A DNA stretch of 64,000 nt from Heliobacterium chlorum (GTDB lineage Bacteria > Bacillota > Desulfitobacteriia > Heliobacteriales > Heliobacteriaceae), in the NCBI RefSeq assembly GCF_014502795.1, contig NZ_JACVHF010000001.1:186001-250000 (forward strand). Direction: 5' to 3'. Under the pieces are notes generated by a model. It saw only the letters and a program-made list of their open reading frames with translations. It was not told the origin of the DNA and searched no databases. The translations under genes were made by a program, and so were the position numbers. How positions within the stretch are numbered: the first letter of the stretch is position 1; every line of letters begins with the position of its first letter. Below are positions 42,882 through 52,065 of this stretch, piece after piece.

Positions 42882-45530
42882 GTGGAGATTATTTTGACTC
42901 ATAATAATACTGATTTTGACGGTTTGGCTGCTGCCTATGCCGCATCCAAGCTGTACCCACGGGCAGTCCCCGTCCTGCCTAGCAAATTGAGCGCCAATGT
43001 ACAGGAATTCATGGCCCTGCATAAAGATACCTTGGGATTCAAACCGGCGAAGGATATTCCTGCGGCGATGGTCAAGCGGCTTATTTTAGTCGATACCAAG
43101 ATGGCCTCCCGCGTCGGTCCTCTGGGGCAACTGGCCCAAAACCCTTCTGTCGACGTACACATCTACGATCATCATCCGCTGGGGGCTGATGATACGCCGA
43201 GCACCATGATGGTCCGGGAAGATGTAGGGGCTGTCACCACCATCCTTGTTGAAATCCTGCGGCGCCGGCACAGTAAACTGACTTCCTTTGAGGCGACTCT
43301 TCTCGCCCTTGGCATTTATGAAGATACAGGAAGCCTTATGTTTTCGACCACCACCGATCGGGATGCGGCGGCGGTGGCCTTTTTACTGCAAAATGGAGCC
43401 AACTTGGCCGTCATCAATGAGTTTATCGATCGGCCTCTCTCGGCGGACCAAAAGAACTTGCTCTGGATGATCACGGACCGATCGACCATCCATATGATCC
43501 ACGGACTGAAAATTTTGGTGACTTCGGCGGCTATCAATGATTATGTGGAAGGGTTATCTCACCTCGTTCACAAACTGGGGGATATTGAAAGCCCCGATGT
43601 GATGATCGCTATCGTGCACATGCATGACCGGGTCCATATCGTCGCCCGCAGCCGAGTCGACGCGGTCCAGGTCAACCGGCTGCTCCATCCTTTTGGGGGA
43701 GGCGGTCACGGCGCCGCCGCGGCAGCGACGGTCAAAGGCGGTAACGCCGAGGTTATCATGGGGGAAATCGTCGATACCTTATATCGTTCAATCCGCCCTC
43801 AGCCCGGGGCACGAGAAATCATGAGTTCCCCCGTGAAGACGGTGACTTCGAACACGGTTATCGAAGATGCCGGGAAGGTCATGCTGCGCTACGGTCATAC
43901 GGGGCTGCCTGTGGTGGACGGCGATCAACTGGTTGGTGTCGTCAGCCGGCGAGACTTAGATAAAGCATTCATCCACGGACTGCGCCATGCGCCCGTTAAG
44001 GGATTCATGTCTCGCAATGTGATCACCGTAACGCCCGATACACCGATGCGGGAGATTCAGCGTCTGCTCATCGAGCACAATATCGGCCGTTTGCCGGTGA
44101 TGGAAGAGGGAAAGCTCGTCGGCATCGTTTCCCGTACAGATGTGCTCCGTACCCTGCACGGGGAGGCCCCGCTTCGCTATTGGACGAATTTTCAACGCTC
44201 CGGTGAGGCTTTGACAGCGCCGCAACAGCGCCAGATGACCAGCTTGATGCGTGAACGCCTACCAGCGGTAATCTTCAATCTTTTTGAAGATATCGGACGT
44301 CTTGCAGACGATGAAGGGATTCAGATTTACGTCGTCGGCGGGTTCGTCCGGGACCTGCTCCTCGGCGTGAGCAACCTCGATATCGATCTGGTTATCGAAG
44401 GCGACGGCATCCGCTTCGCCACGACCTTGGCCCGATTTTTAAAAGGCCGGCTCCGGGTTCACGAGAAGTTTGGCACGGCCAACATCCGTTTCGGCGATCA
44501 GAAAATCGATGTGGCTACAGCCCGTCGGGAATTTTACCAGTACCCAGCGGCCTTGCCTCAGGTAGAAGCGTCAGATCTTCGACAGGATCTTTACCGGCGG
44601 GACTTCACCGTCAATGCGCTGGCGCTATGCTTAAACAGCGACCGCTTTGGCGAACTGGTCGACTTTTTCATGGGCCGTAAAGATTTAGAACAGGGCTTAA
44701 TCCGAGTCTTATACAACCTCAGCTTCGTCGAAGACCCAACGCGCATCCTGCGGGCGATTCGCTTTGAACAGCGGTACCGGTTCTCGATTGAACCGCAGAC
44801 TCTGGGCTTTGCCCGGGAGGCGATCGCTCGGCACATGATCCGCGAAGTCTCCTATGAACGTATGTTTGATGAACTCATTTTAATCCTGAGTGAGGAAAAT
44901 CCGGCACCAGCACTGCGCCGGATGACCGAGTTGGGAATCTGGGAATACCTACTGCCAGGGCTTGAGTGGACTGCTTGGCTGGAAGTGGAAATGGCAGCGA
45001 TTCCCCCTTTGTTAAAATCGTTAGCAGCCCAGGATCTGCCGAGTCCGAAAGAACGGTGGATCGTCTTTTTCTTCGCTCTTAACCGGCGTTTGTCTGCCGA
45101 TGGCGTCCGGTTTGTGGTGGAACATTATCCGCTGAAGGCATCCATGCGGGAATTGCTTCTGCGCATTCACCAATCGGGGTCGTCTACATCGCAAGAACTG
45201 CAGGCCTGGCTGCGCGGTAACTGTTCCTTAAGTAATTTGGAATCGATCCTGCAAGGATGGTCCTGGGAGTCCCTGCTTGCGCTTCGAGCTGGTTACTCCG
45301 TCGAAGAAACGCTTCGTTTAGCCGAAGCTTGGCAGACGATTCGCCAGAGCAAGCCTTTGTTGAACGGCAACGATTTGAAAGCTATGGGGATTCCACCGGG
45401 GCCGAAATACGCGCAAATTTTGACGCGCCTTCGCGAAGCCTCTTTGGATGGCCGGTTACCTGATAGGGAGGCGGAGAAAGCTTTTGTTCAGAAGCTGCTC
45501 GCCCAAGAAGTTCCGGTTTGGCAAGAATGA
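42882..45530 (+). CDS. DHH/DHHA1-CBS-CBS-tRNA nucleotidyltransferase fusion
   Basis: 882 residues from GTG 42882 (GAGAGGCGGG upstream; an in-frame ATG at 42810 precedes the promoter). Residues 1-310 are a DHH phosphoesterase (THNNTDFDGLAAAYAASKL, VDVHIYDHHPLG) with a DHHA1 end (LHPFGGGGHGAAAAATVKGG). Two CBS domains follow (MSSPVKTVTSNTVIEDAGKV and MSRNVITVTPDTPMREIQRL), then a class II poly(A) polymerase/CCA-adding head (YVVGGFVRDLLLGVSNLDIDLVIEGDG, DLYRRDFTVNALAL, EDPTRILRAIRFEQRYRF) and a helical tail. This fusion is known in several anaerobes and is thought to add A or CCA to tRNA 3' ends, with the CBS pair sensing adenine nucleotides. Confidence 0.93.
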   Translation: MEIILTHNNTDFDGLAAAYAASKLYPRAVPVLPSKLSANVQEFMALHKDTLGFKPAKDIPAAMVKRLILVDTKMASRVGPLGQLAQNPSVDVHIYDHHPLGADDTPSTMMVREDVGAVTTILVEILRRRHSKLTSFEATLLALGIYEDTGSLMFSTTTDRDAAAVAFLLQNGANLAVINEFIDRPLSADQKNLLWMITDRSTIHMIHGLKILVTSAAINDYVEGLSHLVHKLGDIESPDVMIAIVHMHDRVHIVARSRVDAVQVNRLLHPFGGGGHGAAAAATVKGGNAEVIMGEIVDTLYRSIRPQPGAREIMSSPVKTVTSNTVIEDAGKVMLRYGHTGLPVVDGDQLVGVVSRRDLDKAFIHGLRHAPVKGFMSRNVITVTPDTPMREIQRLLIEHNIGRLPVMEEGKLVGIVSRTDVLRTLHGEAPLRYWTNFQRSGEALTAPQQRQMTSLMRERLPAVIFNLFEDIGRLADDEGIQIYVVGGFVRDLLLGVSNLDIDLVIEGDGIRFATTLARFLKGRLRVHEKFGTANIRFGDQKIDVATARREFYQYPAALPQVEASDLRQDLYRRDFTVNALALCLNSDRFGELVDFFMGRKDLEQGLIRVLYNLSFVEDPTRILRAIRFEQRYRFSIEPQTLGFAREAIARHMIREVSYERMFDELILILSEENPAPALRRMTELGIWEYLLPGLEWTAWLEVEMAAIPPLLKSLAAQDLPSPKERWIVFFFALNRRLSADGVRFVVEHYPLKASMRELLLRIHQSGSSTSQELQAWLRGNCSLSNLESILQGWSWESLLALRAGYSVEETLRLAEAWQTIRQSKPLLNGNDLKAMGIPPGPKYAQILTRLREASLDGRLPDREAEKAFVQKLLAQEVPVWQE

Positions 45531-45541
45531 AGGAGGTAGCG

Positions 45542-46171
45542 ATGTTCGACTTCAGTCTCACCGACTTGATAGCCAGGGCTCCGGCGATTCTCATCGCCTT
45601 AGCCCTCCACGAGTATGCCCATGCCCGTGCGGCCGTTTGGCTAGGCGATCCGACACCCCGCTGGGAGGGCCGGTTGACGATCAACCCCTTGGCCCACTTG
45701 GATATTCTAGGGACGATTATGCTTGTCTTTGGCCCTTTTGGCTGGGCCAAACCGGTCCATGTAAACTCGGCTAATTTTAAAGGGGACCGTAAGCGCGGCA
45801 TGATGCTCGTATCCCTCGCCGGACCGCTGATGAACGTTTTGTTGGCTATCTTGTCGGTCATCTTGCTCATCGGTTTCTGGAACCAGCCGGAGCTGCGGCC
45901 GATCCTGCAGAGTCTGCTGATGATCAATGTAGGGTTAGCGGCGTTCAACATTCTGCCTATCCCGCCGCTCGACGGTTCGAAGATCCTCTACGGATTGCTT
46001 CCCTATCGCTACTCCGGGTGGCTTTATTCCTTAGAGCAGTATGGTTCACTCATCCTGTTATTGATTGTCTTTTTCCCATCCCTGTCTCAGATTCTGCTTA
46101 TGCCGATATATGATGCGCTCTATGCGATTATCCTGCCGGTGGGAAGCGCCATCGGAAAGCTGATTTTTTAA
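45542..46171 (+). CDS. site-2-protease-like M50 membrane metalloprotease
   Basis: 209 residues, mostly membrane helices. The zinc motif is ALHEYAHARAAVWLGD (HExxH) and the second site is NILPIPPLDGSKIL. AAGGAGGT sits 5 bases before the ATG at 45542; an in-frame start at 45518 overlaps the previous gene. This is the short YwhC-type branch found next to trpS and scpAB in Clostridia and Bacilli. The substrate is unknown. Confidence 0.9.
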   Translation: MFDFSLTDLIARAPAILIALALHEYAHARAAVWLGDPTPRWEGRLTINPLAHLDILGTIMLVFGPFGWAKPVHVNSANFKGDRKRGMMLVSLAGPLMNVLLAILSVILLIGFWNQPELRPILQSLLMINVGLAAFNILPIPPLDGSKILYGLLPYRYSGWLYSLEQYGSLILLLIVFFPSLSQILLMPIYDALYAIILPVGSAIGKLIF

Positions 46172-46208
46172 CGTGTAAAGCTTGAGGAGAAGAGGAAGGA
46201 GTTTCACC

Positions 46209-47210
46209 ATGAAGAAAGGGAAAATCTTTAGCGGCATGCGCCCGACAGGGCGACTGCACATCGGTCATCTGAGTGTGTTAGAAAACTGGGTTCGCCTGCA
46301 AGAGGAATATGACTGCGTCTTCGGTGTTGTCGATTGGCATGCTTTGACGACCTCCTTTGAGGATGTGCAGTCCCTACAGCAGCGGATCCGGGAGATCGCC
46401 CTAGACTGGCTGTCAGCCGGTTTAGATCCGGAAGAATGCGATATCATGGTTCAGTCGCAGGTAAAGGAACATGCTGAATTGCATCTGCTCTTTTCCATGA
46501 TGACCCCGGTCAGCTGGTTGGAGCGATGCCCGACGTATAAAGATCAAATCCAACAGTTCGGCCTGCAGGGCAAAGAGATCAATATGTACGGTTTCCTCGG
46601 CTACCCCTTGCTGATGTCGGCTGATATCCTGCTCTACCTGGCTACCCATGTGCCGGTGGGCCAAGACCAGATCCCCCACGTGGAAATCAGCCGGGAAGTG
46701 GCTCGCCGGTTCAACTTCATGTATCAGAAGGAAGTCTTCCCGGAACCGCAAGTGCTTTTATCAGAAGTTCCCCTGCTTCCCGGTGTCGATAACCGCAAGA
46801 TGAGCAAATCCTATGGAAACGATATCTCTCTGACGGCGTCGCCGGAAGAGATCAAGGAAAAAGTACGGCTTATGATCACCGATCCGGGCCGGGTACGCAA
46901 GACTGATCTAGGCAATCCCGATGTCTGTGTCGTCCATACCTATCACAAGATTTATAACGACGTGGAAGTGGAAGGCATCGCCAGCGATTGCCGTAAAGCT
47001 GGTATCGGTTGTGTCGCTTGCAAACAGCGATTGGCCGCTAAGCTGGAAGCCGTGCTGGGCCCGATCCGGGAGCGCCGGGACCAACTGTTGGCCAAGCCCG
47101 GTATCGTCGATGAGGTTTTGGCTGAAGGATCTCGCAAAGCCCGTGCCCGTGCCGCTGAGACGATGGGTCTCGTTCGAGAGGCGATGGGTGTTAAAGGGGT
47201 TTTGGACTAG
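46209..47210 (+). CDS. trpS: tryptophanyl-tRNA synthetase
   Basis: 333 residues, class I synthetase charging tRNA-Trp. SGMRPTGRLHIGHL contains the HIGH motif and DNRKMSKSYGNDI the KMSKS motif; VPVGQDQIPHVEISREVARRF is typical of TrpRS. The ATG at 46209 follows AAGGAG by 7 bases. I saw no T-box leader upstream; it lies 37 bases after the M50 gene and is probably co-transcribed with it and with scpA. Confidence 0.96.
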   Translation: MKKGKIFSGMRPTGRLHIGHLSVLENWVRLQEEYDCVFGVVDWHALTTSFEDVQSLQQRIREIALDWLSAGLDPEECDIMVQSQVKEHAELHLLFSMMTPVSWLERCPTYKDQIQQFGLQGKEINMYGFLGYPLLMSADILLYLATHVPVGQDQIPHVEISREVARRFNFMYQKEVFPEPQVLLSEVPLLPGVDNRKMSKSYGNDISLTASPEEIKEKVRLMITDPGRVRKTDLGNPDVCVVHTYHKIYNDVEVEGIASDCRKAGIGCVACKQRLAAKLEAVLGPIRERRDQLLAKPGIVDEVLAEGSRKARARAAETMGLVREAMGVKGVLD

Positions 47211-47216
47211 CCCGCC

Positions 47217-48002
47217 ATGTCATCGGATATGACGAAGGCTGGGTCAGCGGTGACGGCCTATCAGGTGAATCTCCCTGTCTTCGAGGGTCCTTTTGATTTG
47301 TTGGTTCACCTGATCGAAAAGAACAAGGTGAATATCTATGATATCCCCATCGCTCAGATAACAGCCGAATACCTGGCCTATTTGAGACAGATGGAAGAGA
47401 TCGATCTGGAAGTGACCAGTTCCTTTCTGCTGATGGCGGCCCAACTGCTTGCCATCAAGGCGAGAATGCTCCTGCCGAAACCGCCGAAAGCGCCTGTCGA
47501 CGATGATGGAGAAGAAGCAGGGGATGATCCACGGCAAGAACTGGTGGACAAACTGCTCGAATACCGCAAGTATAAAGCGGTGGCGGAACTGCTGCGTAGC
47601 CGGGAAGTGGAACAGATCGCTGTCTACGGCCGGGTCGTCGACCCTTCCACCATGTCTCACCTCTTTCAGGAGGAAAATCCTCTTGAGGGGGTCATGCTCG
47701 GTGATATCTTGGCAGCTCTTCGGAAGGTGCTGAACCGCCAGGAGAAGGAAGAGCCTGTTGCCGACATTCCTCGGGAAGAAATTTCGATTCAAGTGCGCAT
47801 GCAGGAACTGCTTGAATATATCACCACCCGTCCCAAGGACGATCCTGTTGTCTTCTCATCGATCTTCCACGAACATCGGCGTCCGGGAGAGGTCATTGTC
47901 ACCTTTCTGGCCGTACTGGAATTGGTGCGTATGAAAAAGATCCGGGCCATTCAGCGATCCCCCTTAGGTGAGATTTATCTGATTGAGGTGCCAGTTTCGT
48001 GA
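47217..48002 (+). CDS. scpA: segregation and condensation protein A (kleisin)
   Basis: 261 residues. VNLPVFEGPFDLLVHLIEKNKVNIYDIPIAQITAEYL is the ScpA N-terminal helical domain that contacts the SMC neck; EISIQVRMQELLEYI and the C-terminal winged helix (VTFLAVLELVRMKKIRAIQ) bind the SMC head. It begins 6 bases after trpS, and its end overlaps scpB by four bases, so the products are made together for the condensin complex. Confidence 0.95.
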   Translation: MSSDMTKAGSAVTAYQVNLPVFEGPFDLLVHLIEKNKVNIYDIPIAQITAEYLAYLRQMEEIDLEVTSSFLLMAAQLLAIKARMLLPKPPKAPVDDDGEEAGDDPRQELVDKLLEYRKYKAVAELLRSREVEQIAVYGRVVDPSTMSHLFQEENPLEGVMLGDILAALRKVLNRQEKEEPVADIPREEISIQVRMQELLEYITTRPKDDPVVFSSIFHEHRRPGEVIVTFLAVLELVRMKKIRAIQRSPLGEIYLIEVPVS

Positions 48003-48625
48003 CGCAAACATCTCTCTTTACCGGGCAGATGGATCGGGTCTTGGAAGCCTTGCTCTTTGTCTCCAGCGATCCCGTTCCCTTGGATACATTGGCGGAAGTG
48101 ACGGGTTTGTCTGCAGAAGAGGTACGGAAACTGCTGAACGACTTAGCGGCGGAATATGCTGAACAAGGCCGGGGTTGGCAGTTAGAAGAGGTGGCCGGCG
48201 GTTTTCGCCTTTCCACTCGACCGGATTTTGCCCCCTATATTGAGCGCTTGTTGCGCGCTCCCCAGCAAGGACTGTCGACAGCAGCGTTGGAGACGCTCGC
48301 TATTATCGCCTACAACCAGCCGGTCACTCGGCTGGAGGTGGAGCAGATTCGCGGCGTCAAATCGGAACGCTCGCTGGCGACGCTGCTCGGTAAAGGCCTC
48401 ATTCAGGAGGTCGGGCGAAAAGACGCCTTAGGCCGCCCCATTCTCTATGGGACTACGGAACAATTTTTACGGCATTTTGGCTTGCGTAACTTAGAAGAAC
48501 TGCCTCGACTCGAAGAGGTTTTTGTACAAGATCTGCTGCCGCTGGTGGAGCGGGAATCTGAGCTGGACAGTAGCAGCCACGAATCTTCTGCGACTGCCTT
48601 GTCCGAATCTGAACCGGAGGCTTGA
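47999..48625 (+). CDS. scpB: segregation and condensation protein B
   Basis: 208 residues from GTG overlapping the scpA stop. Two winged helices: RVLEALLFVSSDPVPLDTLAEVTGL and ALETLAIIAYNQPVTRLEVEQIRGVKSERSLATL, the most conserved ScpB segment, followed by LGRPILYGTTEQFLRHFGL. The C-terminus is a Ser/Glu-rich tail. ScpB dimers bind ScpA and regulate the SMC ring. Confidence 0.95.
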   Translation: MTQTSLFTGQMDRVLEALLFVSSDPVPLDTLAEVTGLSAEEVRKLLNDLAAEYAEQGRGWQLEEVAGGFRLSTRPDFAPYIERLLRAPQQGLSTAALETLAIIAYNQPVTRLEVEQIRGVKSERSLATLLGKGLIQEVGRKDALGRPILYGTTEQFLRHFGLRNLEELPRLEEVFVQDLLPLVERESELDSSSHESSATALSESEPEA

Positions 48626-49479
48626 TGTCGATGCAGCCTGTACGTCAATCGGTATCGTTGCCTGGAATTCGCCTTTCTTATCTGGAATGGAGAGGGAAAG
48701 GCCAGGAGCCTTTATTATTACTGCACGGTCTTGGCGATCATGCCCTGATGTGGACTCAGCTTGCCGAGCGCCTAGCCGATCGTTTTCACATTGTGGCCCC
48801 CGATATGCGCGGTCACGGCGAAAGCGATAAGCCGAAGCAAGGCTACACCTTTGCCGAGGTGATTCTCGATCTGGAACGGCTCATGGACCATCTAGGATGG
48901 TCAACGGCCCATATTCTTGGTCACTCTTGGACGGGAAAACTGGCGCCGATCTGGGCAAGGCAAAATCCTCAGCGCTTCCGGAGCATGATCCTGGTCGATC
49001 CTATTTTTATCATCAAGATGCCTGCCGTCATGAAGTTGAGCTTCCCGATCCTTTTCCGGGTCCTCGACAGCCTGAAGGGGATGGGGCCTTTTGCCGACTA
49101 CGCCGAGGCCGAGGCTAAAGCTCGGACCCTGCGGCAGTATGAAGGCTGGAGTCCTTTCCAAGCGATGGTCTTCAAGGAGGGCATGGAACAAAAGCCTGAC
49201 GGTCGCTGGGGCAGCAAATTCGTCGTGCCGGCACGGAATCAGATTTTCGATGACGTCATGCGAGTCGCCGGTTTGACTGAACCGATTCACGTGCCGACTT
49301 TGTTTGTGCAGCCGGAAAAAGGCGTTAACCGGGCCGAGTTTCAGATGAAGCCATACATAACGTATCTGAAAAATCTAGAGGTTCGCCGGGTCCCCGGCAA
49401 CCACTGGCCCATGTATGTGGAACCGGAATCCTTTGAACAGGCAATCGAGGAATTTTTGATGAAACAGGTTAAGTTATAG
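48625..49479 (+). CDS. alpha/beta hydrolase
   Basis: 284 residues from the ATG at 48625, whose A is the last base of the scpB TGA; GGAGG is 4 bases upstream. LLLLHGLGDHALMWTQL is the oxyanion region, APDMRGHGESDKP the usual second strand-loop, HILGHSWTGKLA the nucleophile elbow and GNHWPMYVEPE the catalytic His. The elbow is G-H-S-W-T-G, with Thr where the second Gly of GxSxG normally sits, which may alter the oxyanion hole. The substrate is unknown; co-transcription with scpB need not imply a shared role. Confidence 0.88.
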   Translation: MSMQPVRQSVSLPGIRLSYLEWRGKGQEPLLLLHGLGDHALMWTQLAERLADRFHIVAPDMRGHGESDKPKQGYTFAEVILDLERLMDHLGWSTAHILGHSWTGKLAPIWARQNPQRFRSMILVDPIFIIKMPAVMKLSFPILFRVLDSLKGMGPFADYAEAEAKARTLRQYEGWSPFQAMVFKEGMEQKPDGRWGSKFVVPARNQIFDDVMRVAGLTEPIHVPTLFVQPEKGVNRAEFQMKPYITYLKNLEVRRVPGNHWPMYVEPESFEQAIEEFLMKQVKL

Positions 49480-49527
49480 ACAGGGAACTAATGACAATTA
49501 ATCTTGAAGGGTGGCAACAACAGACAC

Positions 49528-50385
49528 ATGGGAGCTCAGTATATTGACGGCAAGTCCATTGCCGCCCAGCTTCGGGCTGAACTAAAAACAGAAGTCCAAT
49601 CGTTGCGAGACAGAGGCTTTCAGCCGAAACTGGCCGTCGTGCTGGTCGGAGACGATCCGGCATCGGTCGTTTATGCTCGTTCCAAAGAGAAAGCCGCAGC
49701 CAATGTGGGCATCGAATTTGAGTTATTTACCCTTCCCGGCGATACGGCTGAGGCAGAAGTCCTCCAGTTGATTGAGCGGTTAAACGGTGATGAGCAGATC
49801 CATGGTATCATGGTGGAACTGCCCCTTCCCAAGCACATCTCGAAAGAGAAAGTCATGGAGGCAGTTCATCCCTTAAAGGATGTTGATGGAGTTCATCCGC
49901 TCAACCGGGGTTACGTGATGGCCGGTCAACCAGGTCTTGTTCCGGCGACCCCCTTGAGCTGTATTGAACTGTTGGAGCGATCCGGTGTGGAAATCAGCGG
50001 CAAGCGAGTGGCCGTCGTCGGACGGGGCGAGACCGTTGGCAAACCGCTTATCTTCTTGCTGCTTCGCCGCAACGCTACGGTGACCGTTTGCCATACCCGT
50101 ACGAAAGATCTTGCGGAAGAGACGAAACGTGCCGAGATCGTCATCGCAGCCGCCGGTAAAGCCGGATTGGTGACGAGAGATATGGTTGCTCCAGGAGCCA
50201 TCGTCATCGACGCGGGAATCAATGAAGGGCCCGACGGTTCCATCGTGGGCGATGTCTGTACCGCCGACGTGGCAGAAGTAGCGTCGTTCATTTCGCCTGT
50301 ACCCGGCGGAGTCGGCGCTTGCACGACAGTGTTGCTCTTCCGGAACGTGATTCAAGGACTTAAGATGCAAAAAGGGTTGGCCTAA
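49528..50385 (+). CDS. folD: methylenetetrahydrofolate dehydrogenase/cyclohydrolase
   Basis: 285 residues. Bifunctional enzyme converting 5,10-methylene-THF to 10-formyl-THF. DPASVVYARSKEKAA holds the catalytic Tyr and Lys; VELPLPKHI, HPLKDVDGVHPLN, VVGRGETVGKPLIFLLLRRNATVTVCHTRT (NADP fold) and SPVPGGVGACTTVLLF follow. I prefer the ATG at 49528 (MGAQYIDGKSIAAQLRAEL), which aligns with family starts, over a TTG at 49504. The next gene is a second folate enzyme, so the pair serves one-carbon metabolism. Confidence 0.95.
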   Translation: MGAQYIDGKSIAAQLRAELKTEVQSLRDRGFQPKLAVVLVGDDPASVVYARSKEKAAANVGIEFELFTLPGDTAEAEVLQLIERLNGDEQIHGIMVELPLPKHISKEKVMEAVHPLKDVDGVHPLNRGYVMAGQPGLVPATPLSCIELLERSGVEISGKRVAVVGRGETVGKPLIFLLLRRNATVTVCHTRTKDLAEETKRAEIVIAAAGKAGLVTRDMVAPGAIVIDAGINEGPDGSIVGDVCTADVAEVASFISPVPGGVGACTTVLLFRNVIQGLKMQKGLA

Positions 50386-50403
50386 GCAGGCCCGCCCTTT
50401 TTT
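50374..50403 (+). terminator. terminator overlapping the folD stop codon
   Basis: GGGTTGGCC (50374-50382) pairs with GGCCCGCCC (50389-50397) with one mismatch, then TTTTTT. The stop codon lies in the loop. It may reduce expression of the downstream gene relative to folD. Confidence 0.65.
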
Positions 50404-50436
50404 ATAGCTAACAATAATGAACGAGGGATGAAAAAC

Positions 50437-51072
50437 ATGAGTGATATTTTCGATCTTTCCTTGCGAGAAGTCATCGCCCAATCGGCATCGTCATCTCCGA
50501 CGCCGGGAGGCGGCTCCGTTTCGGCCATCGCTGCGTCTTTCGGGGCAGCTATGGTCGCTATGGTAGGTAACCTGACGACAGGAAAAGAGAAGTTCAAAGA
50601 GGTAGAACCACAGGTACAAGAGCAGCTTCAAAAGCTGCAAGGGATTTTAAGCCGCCTGGAGAATTTGGTCCGTGCGGACATAGAAGCTTTTGACGCCTAT
50701 ATGGCCGTGTTCAAGATGCCCAAAGATACGGAAGATCAGAAGGCTGCCCGTGCCCAAGCGATGCAAGTAGCGGCTAAAAATGCCACCAATGTGCCTTTGT
50801 CTATTGGTGAAACCTGTTTGGAAGCGTTGGTGTCGGCAGTGGAACTGGCCGTTGTCGGCAACAAAATGGCCATCTCCGATGTGGGTGTTGGCGCTTATTT
50901 AGCGGAGGCTGCTTTAAAAGGCGCTTTGCTGAGTGTAGACATCAACCTTCCTGCGATTAAAGACGAAACCTTTGTCGCCGAATCAGCGGTTCGTCGAGAT
51001 CGACTTATCGAACAAGCCCTAGCGCTGCGGGAGACAGCCGTAGCTGAAGTGTTAAAGCGGATTAGGGGCTGA
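50437..51072 (+). CDS. cyclodeaminase/cyclohydrolase family protein (FchA-like)
   Basis: 211 residues. The family opening LSLREVIAQSASSSPTPGGGSVSAIAASFGAAMVAMVGNLT is clear, and the rest is all-helical, as in formiminotransferase cyclodeaminase and methenyl-THF cyclohydrolase (FchA). CGAGGG lies 9 bases before the ATG at 50437; an ATG at 50428 is too close. Adjacent to folD, it probably interconverts methenyl- and formyl-THF or handles formimino-THF. A HutP-family gene occurs 10 kb away, but no histidine degradation genes are in the window. Confidence 0.9.
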   Translation: MSDIFDLSLREVIAQSASSSPTPGGGSVSAIAASFGAAMVAMVGNLTTGKEKFKEVEPQVQEQLQKLQGILSRLENLVRADIEAFDAYMAVFKMPKDTEDQKAARAQAMQVAAKNATNVPLSIGETCLEALVSAVELAVVGNKMAISDVGVGAYLAEAALKGALLSVDINLPAIKDETFVAESAVRRDRLIEQALALRETAVAEVLKRIRG

Positions 51073-51210
51073 TTACCTCCATTTCAGTAACAGGGATAAT
51101 TTTTTTAACAGTGTACAGCCCACTATCAGACGTATGATCGTCAAGGCTTACAGCCGATAGCAGGGCTCTATGGATGGGATCTATGGATAATTTAGGCTAA
51201 CCGTGGGTAT

Positions 51211-51236
51211 GCTATCCTTCCGAAGTGAGGGATAGC
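51211..51236 (+). promoter_or_regulatory. hairpin in the ytfI leader
   Basis: GCTATCC (51211-51217) and GGATAGC (51230-51236) flank a 12-base loop just ahead of the ytfI start and could fold over the translation start region. Confidence 0.35.
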
Positions 51237-51243
51237 CTCCACC

Positions 51244-52065
51244 ATGATGAATCTATTGAAATGGATCCTCCCGATCGGGGGAGTCCTGCTTACGCTGGCG
51301 TACCTTGCGGTTCGCATGCCCTTTACCTTGCAGGTTACCTATAAAAGAGAAGGCGAAAAAGATGATTTCACCTTGTCCTGGTTATTTCTCGGACACTGGT
51401 GGACTCTTTTTCGCCTTCCCAAGGTTTCTCTATCGACGAAAAAGCTCAAACCAAAGTTGCTATACAGATTCAAATATCAAAAAAGAGAGCAGACCCGCCG
51501 CGAAAGCTTGATAAAATTTTTGGCCCAAGCAAAATCCCTCTTCCCCAAATTCCGTCGTTTTTTACGAGTGATCGATGTAAATTTAGATAATTTTCAAATC
51601 CATAAACTACAATGGGTGACGCGGGTCGGTGCAGCAGATGCGCTTGAAACGGCATTATTGTCTGGCGGTTTATGGTCGTTAAAATACACGCTGCTTGCTC
51701 GCCTTTACCGTTTTGTGAAAGATCCCGACGCCTTGCCGAGAGTGAATGTTGTCCCTTTCTACGGAGGCAAGCGTATCGATGTATTCCTTGATTGCATAGT
51801 CACAATGCGCCCCGGTCATATTATCATTGTTGGACTATGGCGTGCTGGAATCATACCAGGAATGTTCACAAAAGAAGGTGAAGGTCGGAATGAATCATCC
51901 AATCGAGGCGCTGATGCGGACGGCCATGGAGAGTCTCAAAGAGATGGTCGACGTCAATACGGTGGTCGGCGACGCCGTCCAGGCACCGGACGGCAGCCTG
52001 ATCATCCCCGTCAGCCGCGTAGCCTGCGGCTTCGCCGTGGGCGGTTCCGAGTTTTCCGAAAGTAA
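51244..52065 (+). CDS. ytfI: DUF2953 (YtfI-like) membrane-anchored protein with shifted C-terminus
   Basis: Residues 1-210 fit DUF2953: an N-terminal helix (WILPIGGVLLTLAYLAV), basic middle, and the family's conserved LYTLLARLYR-like and RPGHIIIVGLWRAGII segments. The last ~58 residues (from GRNESSNRGADADG) are Arg/Gly-rich and are simply ytfJ read in another frame over 176 bases. Adding one base to the A-run at 51870-51873 would end the protein at a TGA just before the ytfJ start. The extension therefore looks like a frameshift or sequence error. The ytfI-ytfJ pair is conserved in spore formers. Confidence 0.8.
   Translation: MMNLLKWILPIGGVLLTLAYLAVRMPFTLQVTYKREGEKDDFTLSWLFLGHWWTLFRLPKVSLSTKKLKPKLLYRFKYQKREQTRRESLIKFLAQAKSLFPKFRRFLRVIDVNLDNFQIHKLQWVTRVGAADALETALLSGGLWSLKYTLLARLYRFVKDPDALPRVNVVPFYGGKRIDVFLDCIVTMRPGHIIIVGLWRAGIIPGMFTKEGEGRNESSNRGADADGHGESQRDGRRQYGGRRRRPGTGRQPDHPRQPRSLRLRRGRFRVFRK

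Noticed and set aside
46172-46208. T-box leader for trpS
   Set aside because: Only 37 bases separate trpS from the M50 gene and no T-box sequence is present.
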